Below are positions 1 to 11,783 of a stretch of DNA of 64,000 bases, piece after piece. Positions within the stretch are counted from its first letter, which is position 1, and every line of letters begins with the position of its first letter. Both the position numbers and the translations under genes were made by a program. Origin of the DNA: Oncomelania hupensis (taxonomy: Eukaryota > Mollusca > Gastropoda > Littorinimorpha > Pomatiopsidae); contig CM072512.1 of the NCBI GenBank assembly GCA_036898135.1, forward strand, positions 41,218,618 to 41,282,617. The letters run 5' to 3'. A model generated the notes under the pieces. That model was not told where the DNA came from and searched no databases. It worked only from the letters and a program-made list of their open reading frames with translations.

Positions 1-224
1 AGGTCTAAGGTCAGGCGGGATTGTGTTACAAAAAACAACTCGGATTCAACCTCAAAACAAACTGTAGATTAAGGTATTAGGTCTCTGACCATTCCCGACT
101 ACATGTGTGCTAGAAGGTCAGTGGTTAGCGGGGATTGGTGTTTTATATGGATTACAATCTTGTATTATTAACAACGGGGATTCGGATCCTGCCCAGACGG
201 AAAAGGATTGGACATGCCTCAAAA

Positions 225-382
225 GCACTGCTGTACAGTCTGTAGCCTGAAGTCACAGCTCAGCACTGCTGTACAGTCTGTAGCATGAAGTCACAGCTCA
301 GCATTGCTGTACAAGCTCTAGCATGAAGTCACAGCTCAGCACTGCTGTACAATCTGTAGCATTAAGTCATAGCTCAGCACTG
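225..382. repeat. 38 bp tandem repeat, four units
   Basis: Four head-to-tail units of 38 bp begin at 225, 263, 301 and 339, followed by the start of a fifth. Each contains GCACTGCTGTACA and ends in GTCAYAGCTCA. Units differ by a few substitutions, so the array is moderately old. No coding potential is seen. Confidence 0.9.
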
Positions 383-504
383 AGTGTATGAGTTGTCTGT
401 GGCGTAGGACGATGTGCATAAAACAGCAAGCTGGCGCCTTGGGCGGCTAGTGTTAAACCGTGTTTCTGCAATAGCCTTCATCAGCTCTTGAGCGGGTAAA
501 GCGC

Positions 505-768
505 TATTACAGGTCACCGTGGGGTTTCTTGGAGTATTTCGGTTTCTTCCATCCCTTCAATAATAGTAATGGAGGCAGTCTGTTTAAAAAACAAAAACAC
601 TCCAAAAATAAAATTCGATTTCCTTTCCGTCTTTTAATAGTGACTTGCCCTGCGCACCACATGTTTGCGTGATAGATGTGTATGTGTTGTCATGTATGTA
701 GGAATGCCAGTAACATGTGAGCGTGTATATTAGTTACAGATCGCCGCGCTTTACTATATAAGCTTACT
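505..768 (+). mobile_element. SINE body, headless copy
   Basis: This stretch is a diverged copy of the SINE body at 7978-8275. Shared blocks in the same order are the GGGGTTT..TCCGGTTTC-like box, the run CTTTCCGTCTT, GCGACTTGCC, ACCACATGTTTG, TAACATGTGAGCGTGTA and GTTACAGATCGCCGCGCTTT. The tRNA-like head of the other copy is not recognisable here. A CTA microsatellite follows directly in the tail position. Confidence 0.65.
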
Positions 769-772
769 GCTG

Positions 773-829
<57 letters not shown>
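768..829. repeat. (CTA)n microsatellite
   Basis: Almost perfect CTA triplets follow the 3' end of the SINE body, in the position of its tail, and grade into ATC-rich sequence. Confidence 0.95.
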
Positions 830-1440
830 ATCATCAACATCATCGTCATCATCAATATCGTATTTCTCCTGTTGAACTATGTGCACCTCAGTTGAGTGGT
901 GCATGCAATTCCCACCCTATTAAAACACTGCGTATACATAAACAAAGCACATTCAACAATGTAGATTACTTCAGAACAAGTGTATATATTGTCACGAGTT
1001 CTCATTTTCTTCCAAGATTGCAAAATCCCCCTGTTTTGATCTCTGCACAGGAAAATACATTAACTCTATAAAATTATATTTTGGGCAAAGTTCAATACCA
1101 ATATTCAGCTCCATTCAAGCCCAACATACTCCGTCTGAGTTCTATCAATGATTTTGTTCCTGAATCCCGACACATCCATCTTTTCCAATCTTGCACTGGG
1201 AAAAAATTAAATTAGCCTATTTCCTTTTTAAAGAATTTAAACTGTTTCAACCCCAGCTAAAACCAATTAAATGAAACCTATTTTAAAAAAAAAAAGTAAA
1301 AACTGTGCACGCGCTCTCCACTTCTATCTGTCTCTTAATTTGTTTTAGCTATTCTCTTTTTTCTCAAAGTTGATCAAACACATTCTGGCTAACGATCTCT
1401 GCTCAGGAAAAATGATGGATGATGGCTGCAGCATGTGCAG
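830..1440. other. No recognisable feature
   Basis: AT-rich sequence with no repeat or coding signal that I can identify. Confidence 0.5.
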
Positions 1441-1504
1441 TCACCTGATTTATGATAGTCAACATTTTTCTTCTTATTGCTATGCTTGTTCTACTCTAGG
1501 TCTT

Positions 1505-1602
1505 ATATATTATATTATATTATATTATATTATATTATATTATATTATATTATATTATATTATATTATATTATATTATATTATAATTTATATTATATTAT
1601 AT
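1505..1602. repeat. (ATATT)n microsatellite
   Basis: Nearly perfect five-base repeat. It abuts the 3' end of the minus-strand LINE fragment at 1603. Confidence 0.95.
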
Positions 1603-1997
1603 CCCGTAACTCGGAGGTCGTAGGGGCACCACAGATGATCGTTTAATCAACGTACTCCATCTTTCTCTGTCCTCAGCAACCAGGATGGCTTCGCTCAGTG
1701 TCAAACCAGTCCATTCTCGAATGTTGTCCTCCCACCTCTTTTTCGGTCTCCCTTTTCTTCTACCTCCTTGCCTTGCCTTGCAGGGATGGTCTTTGCAAAG
1801 CCTGATGACCTGGTAACGTGGCCATACCATCGGAGTTTCCGTTTCTTCACCACTGTGAGCAGGTCATCGGGTTGTCCAATGACTTGTGTGATGGTCTGTC
1901 AGACTTCGTCGTTGGTGATGTGCTGGGTACATAGGAAATGCCTAGAAGTCTTCTGTAGCACCTCATCTCCATGCTTTGTATTCTTCGTTGTAGATCA
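1603..1997 (-). mobile_element. LINE 3' end, 5'-truncated, minus strand
   Basis: The minus strand encodes the C-terminal end of a LINE ORF2. Readable blocks include GGRRKGRPKKRWEDNIREWTG and RWSTLIKRSSVVPLRP at 1597-1830, which match the intact reading at 56055-56732. A frame change and base substitutions upstream show it is dead. It is truncated at GTAGATC (1997) and is bracketed on both sides by ATATT microsatellite, so it probably inserted into that repeat. Confidence 0.85.
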
Positions 1998-2091
1998 ATA
2001 TTATATTATATTATATTATATTATATTATATTATATTATATTATATTATATTATATTATATTATATTATATTATATTATATTATATTATAT
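1998..2091. repeat. (ATATT)n microsatellite, second block
   Basis: Same repeat and phase as the block at 1505-1602, separated from it by the LINE fragment. Confidence 0.95.
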
Positions 2092-2219
2092 CATTCACTT
2101 ACTTAATTTTTATGGTCAGTCAAGTGATTTATGACCCTATAAACATTGAATATGTATGTGATTAATGACGGTAAACCTATCTTTTTGTTTTGAAAACATC
2201 TTTTGTATTGGTTTAATAT

Positions 2220-2282
2220 TGTTGTATTATATTATATTATATTATATTATATTATATTATATTATATTATATTATATTATAT
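2220..2282. repeat. (ATATT)n microsatellite, third block
   Basis: Third block of the same five-base repeat. It lies between two copies of the CTGATTTATGA core. Confidence 0.95.
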
Positions 2283-2869
2283 TTTTAATCTTTGTGGTCA
2301 GGCAACTGATTTATGACTTTAAATCTATCTTCTTTTTTTTCTCGAAATAAATTATGTTTTCTGTCGCGTGAGTGGTTAAACATTGCTCTATTAAAAATAT
2401 ATTCACAATCATTTGGATTACAATATTCATTTATGTAGTTGTTGATATTGTCAGCCAATGATTTGCAATACACTTTTTTCTTCTTACTTTTGAAGGTGGT
2501 AACGATGTGCCAAATATCGCCAACCTGTGCTGACGATACAAAAGAATTAAGGAAAAGAAAGAGGTACGGTCAGGCAACTGATTTATGATTTCAGTAATAT
2601 CTCTTCTTCATTGTTAACGAAATTTCTCTCAAAATCTACTATAATCGTACATTACCCATTTTGGTTATATTTCTTTTTTTTTTTTTTTTTTTTTTACTGT
2701 TTTCGTTATGGTAAACATTATCATCGTTGTTGTCGTCGTCGCTATTGGTGTGTCAGCAAGTTATTTACGATTCCAGATATTCTCCTATCTGATTTCTTGC
2801 AGATTGTTCTACCCCAAACTCTGGAAAAGCGAAAAAAAAACACAAATAAATCACGTTCCACTCTTTCTC

Positions 2870-3161
2870 GTGTCGGATAGTGCAGTGGTTGGAGCACTCG
2901 CTACTGTGTCGAAAGTGAAGCACCGTCCGGTGCGGTTAGCACTTGGATGGGTGACCGCTAAGGTGTGAAGCGACAAACAACAACGCCCCCAGTTGACTCA
3001 ACTGTGATTGAGTACCTACTCTCTTGAGGGTGGGGAAGGTAAAGCAGCGAGGGAGAGAGTTGGGCATCACCCTCATTACGCTGGCCCAAGATAAGTGTGA
3101 TCTCCAACATCACGCTCCCCTACGGCCACAAGGCTATGGGACTACCTTTACCTTTTTTTTT
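2870..3161 (+). mobile_element. SINE with tRNA-like and 5S rRNA-like head, copy 1
   Basis: The copy starts GTGTCGGATAGTGCAGTGG, which resembles a tRNA A box. It then contains 2910-2958, which aligns with the internal control region of 5S rRNA, ending ACTTGGATGGGTGACCGC. A body of about 200 bp follows, ending CTATGGGACTACC with a TTTACC/T-rich tail. The second copy is at 55025-55325. The family is probably transcribed by RNA polymerase III and depends on a LINE for mobility (inference). The short flanking repeat ACTCTT is only a tentative target duplication. Confidence 0.8.
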
Positions 3162-3490
3162 TACTCTTACTATTAATCTCACTTTGTTGTTGCGGTCACC
3201 GCCTGATTTACGATTCCAGACATTTCTCTTCTCCGGTCTTTAGCTGATTCTTATTTCTTAAAAGGACCAGATTCTACTCTGCACACTGTTTGAACTATTT
3301 ATATTGTTGTTGTTATTGTTGTTGTTCGTGGTGATGGTGGTGATGTTATCCTCGCCTAATTTACGGCACTATACCTCTTTTTTTTCTTTATAACTGCAGA
3401 TGCATGTTTTTTTATACAATAATAAATGCAATACACATCCTTTAAAGGTATTAAACGTGCTGCTGCTCGTCTCTTTTTACTTGTTGTTGA

Positions 3491-3494
<4 letters not shown>

Positions 3495-3524
<30 letters not shown>

Positions 3525-3640
3525 TCTTCTTCTTCTTCTTCTTCTTCTTCTTCTTCTTCTTCTTCTTCTTCTTCTTCTTCTTCTTCTTCTTCTTCTTCTT
3601 CTTTTTCTTCTTCTCCTTCTTCCTCTTCTTCTTCTTTCCT
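3495..3640. repeat. (GCT)n and (TTC)n microsatellite
   Basis: Short GCT run followed by about 35 TTC triplets with interruptions near the end. Long leucine and serine reading frames here are artefacts of the repeat. Confidence 0.95.
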
Positions 3641-3719
3641 CTACAGTCTACTGTCTATCTCAAAGTCTTGATTTATTACCAACGAAAACGAAAGGCTAGT
3701 GACCACTTGTTTTAGACTC

Positions 3720-4300
3720 ATCCTGATCTTACGGTCTGCCACGGTAGCATAAATTAATGAAACTTACAGTTGTATGATTACTAACGTTGAACATACTTAT
3801 AATTATAGTCAATACAAGTCAGGTCAACAATAGGGAGAGAAACTTGCGGAATTATGAGGCTAGAACAGAAGTGTGCCATTTAACTGCCTTCAATCTTGAT
3901 TTATCCGATCGTGAACGGAACGGAAACGAAAACTATTTGCGTTTTGCTCATATCTACGACTCACTGTGGAAGAATGATTATCAAATCATAGATCATCAAA
4001 CACAATGAACCATGTTACTGTCACGACCCGGGTTTCTAAACCTGTGATCATAGGGTTATAGAAGGCGGAAGGTGAGGGGGATAACATTAAAATAAAAAGA
4101 AGAAAGTTTATTGATAAATTTGGCAATTTGTATTTAGAACACGTGCATTGTTTTGTTAGTGTGTGTATCTTCTTCATTCTAAATTGATCAAGGTTGCCGC
4201 TATATGGGTAGGAGGGCAGACGCGTATTATCACGTGTCCTGCAAGTTGTACAGTGAGCGATGTGCGCACTAAATTAGAAGGTGCAAAGCATTACATGATT
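3720..4300. other. No recognisable feature
   Basis: Unique-looking sequence with short open frames only (for example 3787-4008). I see no homology or gene signal. Confidence 0.5.
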
Positions 4301-4343
4301 ATTGCTTTAGGTCCAGCGGACTCTTCCGAGCCAAATCAGGACC
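4301..4343 (-). repeat. Dispersed 43 bp core, copy 1
   Basis: Contains TTAGGTCCAGCGGACTCTTC followed by CGAGCCAAATCAGGACC. GTCC-AGC-GGAC can form a small hairpin. Near-identical copies are at 29121-29163 and, inverted, at 38739-38782. On the minus strand the core ends CTAAAGCAA and is followed by different tails at each locus, as expected for the 3' end of a SINE or LINE (inference). Confidence 0.75.
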
Positions 4344-4344
4344 G

Positions 4345-5340
4345 GTGCAAAGCAAATAAACCTGCTGTAGTGAGCCGCAGTCAGAGAGAGGTACTGGTAA
4401 AGATAGGTTCTCTAGTGCCAGCAGAGTTTTCGAGGGGGGGGGGGGAGGGTGTGCGGGCGTATTTGAAGCCTATCTCCAGCAGTGTGTCGTCCTTCTGTGA
4501 CGGTCCTGTAAGGCCCGGAGCAAATGTCCTGTGAGAAGAGAAGAGAGCTGCATGTGCAACTGTGATCACTCGGACCTGCCTCTTTTCTGTTTTGTGTCGT
4601 TTTTGTCCGGACCGAGGACAGCACTGGTAGCGTAAGTAAGCCTACCTGCAAAGGATCCTTAAGGCCATTTTGCTCGGGTACAAACGTATTTGTATAAACG
4701 TGTATATTTTATAATGATATGAATGAAAGAAAATGTCAGTGAAGAATGCATGCATGCTTTCGTATGCAAGAAAAGAAAACAAAATATTATTTTTTAACGT
4801 TTGTGAAGAGAAGTAATTTTTTCAAGTTTGAATTATTTGTTAGCGTTGTAAAAGAAGTAAAATTTAAATGAAAACGATCCTGTTGTCGATGATTAAGAAA
4901 AGATATATAATTTATAAATGGAATGTGATCAGTTGTTCTCGACAGTTGTAAAGGGACATAACTGATAAATTAAAATTAAATTGTTTCCAATTAAAAAAAA
5001 GGGAAATAATTATGAAAAGTGTATTCTTTTCGATTTATAATAAAGGAGGTATATTGTGAATGATCTTGATCATAGATAGAACGGAGAACTGTAGTAACAT
5101 GCACCAAGATGCAGAAAAGTATGTGCGTATTTTTCCTATGTTGGTTGTTTACTAATGCTATAATTTACCCTTGTTGATGTCTTAGTGTACTGGTACCGGC
5201 ATCTCCACAAGCACTGTACCATCCATGCTGTGTGTGTCGTGGCGTCGGCCTTTACCGTAATAACACGGGAAACCTGTTACATCCTGGCACCTCAACTGAC
5301 TTCTGAGCATCTGAGGGAACCGCGCTGGTCCCCGACTGCC
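4345..5340. other. No recognisable feature
   Basis: Contains a G-rich run near 4435-4447 and AT-rich DNA beyond 4700. No gene, RNA or repeat that I can support. Confidence 0.45.
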
Positions 5341-5921
5341 ATCCAGCGGGACGCAAACTTGTTTTTTCCAACCTAGTTCCAGTCATTCGCCCAAAAAGGC
5401 AATCACCGAAGTCGAACGAAGCTCTCCGATGTGTTACAAAATGATGCTTGCATGACTACGACTAGCTGACATTAAAAATGATCGCTGTTGCTTCTAATTC
5501 TGTTCGATTTACACAGATTTAGCATTTCGCAATGGTATACTTTGTTAATATGAGCATAATATGAGCACAATTATTATCGACCATATTTAATAGTTGCGTT
5601 CCTTGATTTGCATTTTGTTAGTTCTCAGCAGTAAAGGCTAATAATAGCATTGCCCATTTCCTGCCTAGAACCAAGTAGACACTGTTATACAGTATACATA
5701 GGCTTAATCTACATTATTATATTATAAGTCAGTCTCCGCGCAGCGAAGAAGCTTACTAGCTGAATATAATTATTAGACCTGTATTGTTTGTTTTATACGT
5801 AATAAATGTATAAACTATATCTATTCTAATTAATAATATTTAGGCCTATACTTTATAATATTCGAATCTTGAAATTTCCGGAGAAGGACGAGTAGGCTAA
5901 GCGAATTTTTTTTTTATAACT

Positions 5922-6108
5922 CGAGATCAGAGTTAAATTAATAGTTAGTTATTCATTGCTTACAGGGTCCAGCGGACTGCAAAGAGCCGAATCAGAATCA
6001 CAAAATCAAAACAACTCGAGATCAGAGTTAAATTAAAAGCTCATTAGTTATTCATTGCTTACAGAGTCCAGCGGACTGCAAAGAGCCGAATCAGGACCAC
6101 AAAATCGA
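5922..6108 (+). repeat. Tandem duplication of about 92 bp
   Basis: The block beginning AACTCGAGATCAGAGTTAAA and ending with CCAGCGGACTGCAAAGAGCCG plus about 15 bases occurs at 5922-6008 and again at 6013-6108. Both contain a variant of the dispersed hairpin core (GTCCAGCGGACTGC). The two copies are very similar, so the duplication is fairly recent. Confidence 0.85.
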
Positions 6109-6122
6109 GACCACAACTTCGC

Positions 6123-6194
<72 letters not shown>

Positions 6195-6205
6195 CAGTAG
6201 TAGTG

Positions 6206-6256
<51 letters not shown>

Positions 6257-6308
6257 ATATAGTTATTTAGTTAAATCTTTAATTAATTTATTTGTTTTGT
6301 TTGTGTGC

Positions 6309-6372
<64 letters not shown>

Positions 6373-6390
6373 GTTGTTATTGTTTGTTTC

Positions 6391-6462
<72 letters not shown>
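6123..6462. repeat. (GTA)n then two (TTA)n microsatellites
   Basis: GTA triplets at 6123-6254, TTA triplets at 6309-6372, a short GTT-rich spacer, and TTA again at 6396-6462. Serine, isoleucine and leucine open frames here are repeat artefacts. Confidence 0.95.
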
Positions 6463-6464
<2 letters not shown>

Positions 6465-6519
6465 TCTACTTTAAAAAAAGAAAAAAAAAGAATAGTGTGC
6501 TGCTGTGCGTGGTCAATGG

Positions 6520-7200
6520 TGTAAATATGGTCAGTGACGTTTTGTTTGTTTTTGCTGAAGTTGGGTGTAGCCCGAAATATTCAGATGGTGTTACTGGTTA
6601 TTATTTCTTATAGATTTACCAAAGTTTTCAGATGATTTATTGAAATTTCCGCCCGCCACGCAACATTTTTTTAAATACGTGTTTCTTATTAAAATACATA
6701 TAATTGAAATACATATAACAAATGTACTGTATCAGTTACAAAGAATAATATTAGTTAAATAAATAATTGCTTTGGTGCTTGCAATAAAAATGTCACTGTT
6801 TTTTTAGACCATTATAAACTTGCTTTGCCTTGTTGTGCTGAAGTGACATCAACGTATCCATAGCGCTTTGAAGTTTTGTCATGGTTTTATTGTTGATATA
6901 GATGTGAAATCGTTGTATATGTGCTTATGTGTTATGTATTACTTTTAATCCTTATTACTAATTGTGTCAGTATATTATTCATCATAAAATAATAATAATA
7001 ATACTAACTGCTTCAAAATGCAAATCTCGACTTGAGCTTGAAGCTGTGCAGATCGAAATAGAATTAGATATAGCAGCGGCTATTTTTATGCACGGATGTT
7101 TCACCACAGGCTCTGAAGTCTTTTCTTTTGTCTTTGTAAACTCCTAAATACGCACGTAGTATAGTATGTAATTGAGGCCTACGAATGACGAGAATTCCCA
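6520..7200. other. No recognisable feature
   Basis: AT-rich sequence inside the putative inverted-repeat element. No transposase motifs or conserved frames are visible. Confidence 0.5.
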
Positions 7201-7349
7201 GCCTGTGGTTTCACGTAGTCCTGCCAGCATTCGTTCGTAAAACATCGGATAGCTCCGCTCGACTCGGAGAGCTTCGTTCGACTTCGGTAATTGCCTTTTT
7301 CGGGAAAGTGACTGGAACTAGGTTGGAAAAAACAAGTTCGCCAGCGGGA

Positions 7350-7890
7350 CTCTAAAGTAGAAAGTCCGTAACGGAAAAGTCTATTTCTTATTCTGTTGTA
7401 AATTTGATCAAAAATTAACTGTTAAAAAATGTCAGTTGCCATTTGTGTAAAGCTACATGTATGGTTAGTTAAGGGGGATTGGCAATTTCTCTTGTATAAT
7501 TTGTAGCCACTGATAAAATATAGCCACTTGTGAAATTGTATAGGCGGTAGGAAGAGAGATTTTAAAAGACAATCATTATCTTATTTATTATTCTTGCTTG
7601 TTTGCCAGTTTTTGTTTTCATTATTGTTAAGTGTGATGGAGGGTATACGGGTGGGTTAAGCTATATACATTTAGAAGTTCGTTTGTTTTTTGTGTCAATA
7701 CAAATGTTGCAATTGTTTCCTCTGGTGTTTTACGTTAGTTTTTGGGGTGGTTGTTTCTCGTGTGATAAGCACACACACACTTGTGTACCCACTGTTGAGC
7801 AGTGGACGTGACAGTTACACGTATTTATAAGAGAGAGAAAAAAAAACACCTGCACATCACAAAACCGATGGAATAGCATAACCAGCATCA
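7350..7890. other. No recognisable feature
   Basis: Unique AT-rich sequence. Overlapping frames around 7602-7939 have no recognisable similarity. Confidence 0.5.
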
Positions 7891-7892
7891 TA

Positions 7893-8388
<496 letters not shown>

Positions 8389-8389
8389 T

Positions 8390-9170
8390 ATGCTCCAGTT
8401 AAACTAAAACAAAGTGCATTCAATGACAAATGATATCACACACTTAAAAAAAAGACTAAGATCACTTAATTTGTGAATTGACTATAAATGAATTGATTGA
8501 ATTGAACTGAACTGACAATATGTAGCTCACACTCTCTATATACGAACACACTACCCTCGTACATGTATTTCAATACTAGCGCATAATACTAGCACATGCG
8601 TATGCACATGAATACGTACTGCTAACAGTCCTCTGGATGCTGATGCAGACTGTGATAGTTTGACTTGACTGTCACTTAAACACTAAAACCTCCAATTCAC
8701 AGGTGTCTTTCCACAACAAGCATAATGCTACAAAAGGGGCAACGCTCATACTCACATGCTCCTTAGAAAACCAATTGCACACCATTCTATATTATACACA
8801 CAATAAAATGAAGTTCTATATCAGTGTTTAGAAAAACTCGTACGTAGAGAACCAATTTACACCATTCTATATAATTATATGCACAATAAAGTGAAGTTCT
8901 AGATTCCTTATTAAAAGCACAGTACCCGCAAGTAAGCTACAGAGTCTTATTCCAAACCATATTTTCATACGAGGTAAAATTCCCCTAATATTTAGTACAA
9001 AGTGTGTTTTGTTTGAAATCTACGGACGTACAGTAAAGAACTAATGGTCGTGGAAGACAGCGTTATCAAAATGAGTCGTTCGCACACACTATCGATCCAG
9101 CCTACCACTACCACCAAACGAAATACTAAACCACTCACGCGACTTCCCTTATAGTTCCATACCCTTACTA
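8390..9170. other. No recognisable feature
   Basis: Contains a local duplication of the phrase ACCATTCTATAT..ACAATAAA.TGAAGTTCTA (about 8781-8822 and 8862-8900). Otherwise no feature seen. Confidence 0.45.
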
Positions 9171-9171
9171 C

Positions 9172-10056
9172 GTTCTCTTTTTACTCTCATTGGAAACCCT
9201 CTCTCAAATGACATGCCTTTGGTATTCAGATTTGCAATCAAATCATCATGCATAACACTCTAGAAGAAAAAAAAAACTACGCTGGATTAAAAAAAAAGAA
9301 AATAATGTTTATGTCATCTAATAACAACGTTATGATTTTTTTGTCCCGTTTACTCCTGTTTTCATTTTTAGGTCCAAACTACTTGTTTCACATATTGGAC
9401 AATCTTATGATGCTTTTTCGTTTACTCCTGTTCCACCTTTTAAAGGCGAGATTGCCCATTCCACTTGCTGCTGTTCCTTCCAATTTCGAACAACCTAAGT
9501 CATCTTTCACCATCGTCTTTAAGCGCGTAATTTTAATTCTTTCTCCGCGTTCATACTGAATATATTTGCTTTTTTTCTTCAAAGAAGGGCTTGTGTACTA
9601 AACTTCTCTTTTCTGCTTGCGTAAAGACAATCGGGCCTTGTTAGACTTTTAATTGGACTAGCCTGATAAGGTTCAGTAGAACAATATGTCATCCCTTGTT
9701 TCAATTGCACATGATATGTATATATAGTGAAATTGGATCAGAACAGATAGAACTGATCTGATTTAGTACCCTAAGTCTGTAAACCTTTAATAACATTGCA
9801 TAGCATTTTTCAACTTGCAGCAGATAATTAGACTGACTACCGTAAAATAATTAAGCACCACGCTTATCTATTTTGCTCACTTCTAAATTAACCTAGTACA
9901 AGTGGCTGCATATTCTTTTTTACTGCACGCGATATATATATCCCGATTTCAGTTTGCTTTTTTTGGGCTAGAGTGTTATGCATGATGATTTGATTGGAAA
10001 TCTGAGTACAAAAGACATGTCAGTTGAGAGAACGTTTCCAATGAGAGTAAAGATAG
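9172..10056. mobile_element. Fold-back element of about 885 bp
   Basis: The left arm (9172-9263) and right arm (9967-10056) are inverted copies of about 88 bp with few mismatches. Shared blocks include TACTCTCATTGGAAAC, CAATCAAATCATCATGCATA and ACACTCTAG. The 0.7 kb interior has no transposase. This fits a non-autonomous DNA transposon or MITE. The right end abuts a LINE relic at 10057, so it may have inserted at or into that LINE. No clear target duplication was found. Confidence 0.75.
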
Positions 10057-10880
10057 AATTGTCTGATACAATGGCTCCTAAATATCTGAAGCTATGCACT
10101 GTGTTGAGGGATAAGATTAAGACTTTGATGTCCATGTTGATGCCATTGGTGTTGTGGGTTATAATGTTGGCCTTCTCTGCACTTATTTCCATTCCAAAGG
10201 CTCTGGAGGTGGTGTCAAGCCTCTGTACAAGCTGTTCAAGATCTCGTTCCTATGCTGACTGTGCCTTCGTGATCTGCATGGGCATCTGATATGATGTGCA
10301 ATAGGAAGATGTTTAAGAGTGTTGGAGAGAGTATGCATCCTTGACGCACGCCGATTGTGGAGGACTGCATTGGTAGCCTTGTCATGCAGGCTTTTGATGA
10401 CTTCAATAATGTTAGGGCTGATGTGGTACACCCTCATGGTTGCCCACAGATTTGCATGCCAGACTCGGTCATCGCTTTATTGAAGTCTACAAACACATGA
10501 TATAGATGTTGTTAATGCTGTAGGTATTTCTCATAGATTATTCTGAGGTTGAAAATCTGTTCAGCGGTACTTCGCCCTGCCCTGAATCCTGCTTGTTCTT
10601 CAGCTATGATTTGTTCAGCTTGGGGTTTCAACCTGTTGAGTATTACTTTCATGAGGACCTTGCTTGGAGGGCCGATGAGGCTGATAGTGCGGTAATGTTC
10701 ATTCTCCTTTTTGGGAAGGGTGGTGAAAAAAAAGCGACTAGGTCCATGGTCCATACCATGGTATAGGTCACTCCCCACTCTGCCAGATCTTGCTACAGAT
10801 ATTGGTGAGGGCGTTAATCATCGCTTCTCCTCCTGCTTGAATCAATTCTGCGGGTATGGGACATTTCCAAAGAAGATAAT
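10057..10880 (-). pseudogene. LINE reverse transcriptase relic
   Basis: On the minus strand, fragments of a LINE RT read in order through several frames. They are IPAELIQAGGEAMINAL (about 10860-10795), then a segment with LPKKENEHYRTISLIGPPSK and EEQAGFRAGRSTAEQIFNLR (10778-10512), then SLHDKATNAVLHN, then MEISAEK and NTVHSFRYLGAIVSD (to 10057). The YADD-containing catalytic region is scrambled or deleted between them. It is the same family as the better copy at 55733-56736, represented here by more N-terminal RT blocks. Frameshifts and deletions make it non-functional. Confidence 0.88.
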
Positions 10881-11068
10881 ATATCGCGTATTTTATCTAC
10901 AGTCACAAAACAAATTCTACACCATATATATCAGTACCTCACTAGCACTGTAACCACTTCACTTTTCTTGAGAAAATTCTTCTATCGTGAAAACTGCATA
11001 CCAATTCCATTGAATACGATTCCAAGTCACCACACTCGAAGCTGCGTACTCGTAGAACACATACATTA

Positions 11069-11092
11069 TTCCACACACACACACACACACAC
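11069..11092. repeat. (AC)n microsatellite
   Basis: Short dinucleotide run. Confidence 0.9.
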
Positions 11093-11217
11093 AAATGAAT
11101 TCTGCACACAAGAGCTTGCACCTGGATCACAAAGCAACGATCGAATAAAGTATGCCCTGTTCAATTTTCAGCATAGGAGTATCTCACGTAAGAGCTCTGT
11201 TCTTTTTTTAAAAGTTA

Positions 11218-11340
11218 ATCCTATCCTATCTTATCCTATCCCGTAACTCGAAAGTCGTTGGGGCACCACGGATGATCGTTTAACAAGTGTACTCCATATT
11301 TTTTCTGTCCTCAGCAAACCGCGGGCTTCGCTCACTGTCA
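11218..11340 (-). mobile_element. LINE 3' end fragment
   Basis: The minus-strand 3' terminus of the LINE family is present, with TCCTATCCTATC (the complement of the GGATA tail) followed by CCCGTAACTCG and the block GGGGCACCACGGATGATCGT. It is truncated after about 110 bp at 11340. Confidence 0.85.
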
Positions 11341-11783
11341 TAATAATTATTATACACAAAAAAGTGTAGTATAGAGTGGGGTCTTTTCTGGAGCTATTCC
11401 ATCAAAACAATAGCGTTTATACCACGTTTACACAGCCGTAAAATAAATGGCTGCACACCTATTTACACTCTAAATCCAATCTACAGCATGCAAAGGCTAG
11501 GACAGACCATCACTGCCTGGAGCAACCACTGTGGAAGCATCCGCCTCAGCGAGCCTTTGATATTCGTTGTTAAAGACCCCGTCTTGCATTTAGGGTGTCA
11601 GATACCTACGAGGCTTCACGCTGTCTGTTTAATGCGTACCTATTCTCAACGGTGATAATAAATGCTGTAAAAAAACAAAACCACCCCCCTTCCACCCCTA
11701 AACAAACAAACAAACAAAAAATAAATATTAAAAAATAATAATAATAATTAAAAAAAAAAAATAATTCGTAGAGTTTTAGAGAT

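Larger units (their letters stand above)
1444..3378 (+). repeat. Decayed array with seven CTGATTTAYGA cores
   Basis: A motif resembling GGTCAGGCAACTGATTTATGA recurs near 1444, 2115, 2296, 2568, 2755, 3194 and 3345, always in the same orientation. The later copies extend into GATTCCAGAYATTYTC. Microsatellites of several kinds (ATATT, poly-T, GTT) follow the cores, and a LINE fragment and a SINE have inserted between them. It reads as an old tandem array whose units have been expanded unequally. Confidence 0.6.
5358..7346. mobile_element. Putative 2 kb inverted-repeat element
   Basis: Sequence at 5358-5460 is repeated in inverted orientation at about 7205-7346. Shared blocks include CTTGTTTTTTCCAACCTAG, TTCCAGTCA, AAAAAGGCAAT and CGAAGTCGAACGAAGCTCTC. 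The right arm has one extra block of about 20 bp. The arms enclose about 1.7 kb of AT-rich DNA with microsatellites and no transposase. It could be a non-autonomous DNA transposon or two independent insertions of one repeat. Exact ends and target duplications were not resolved. Confidence 0.6.
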
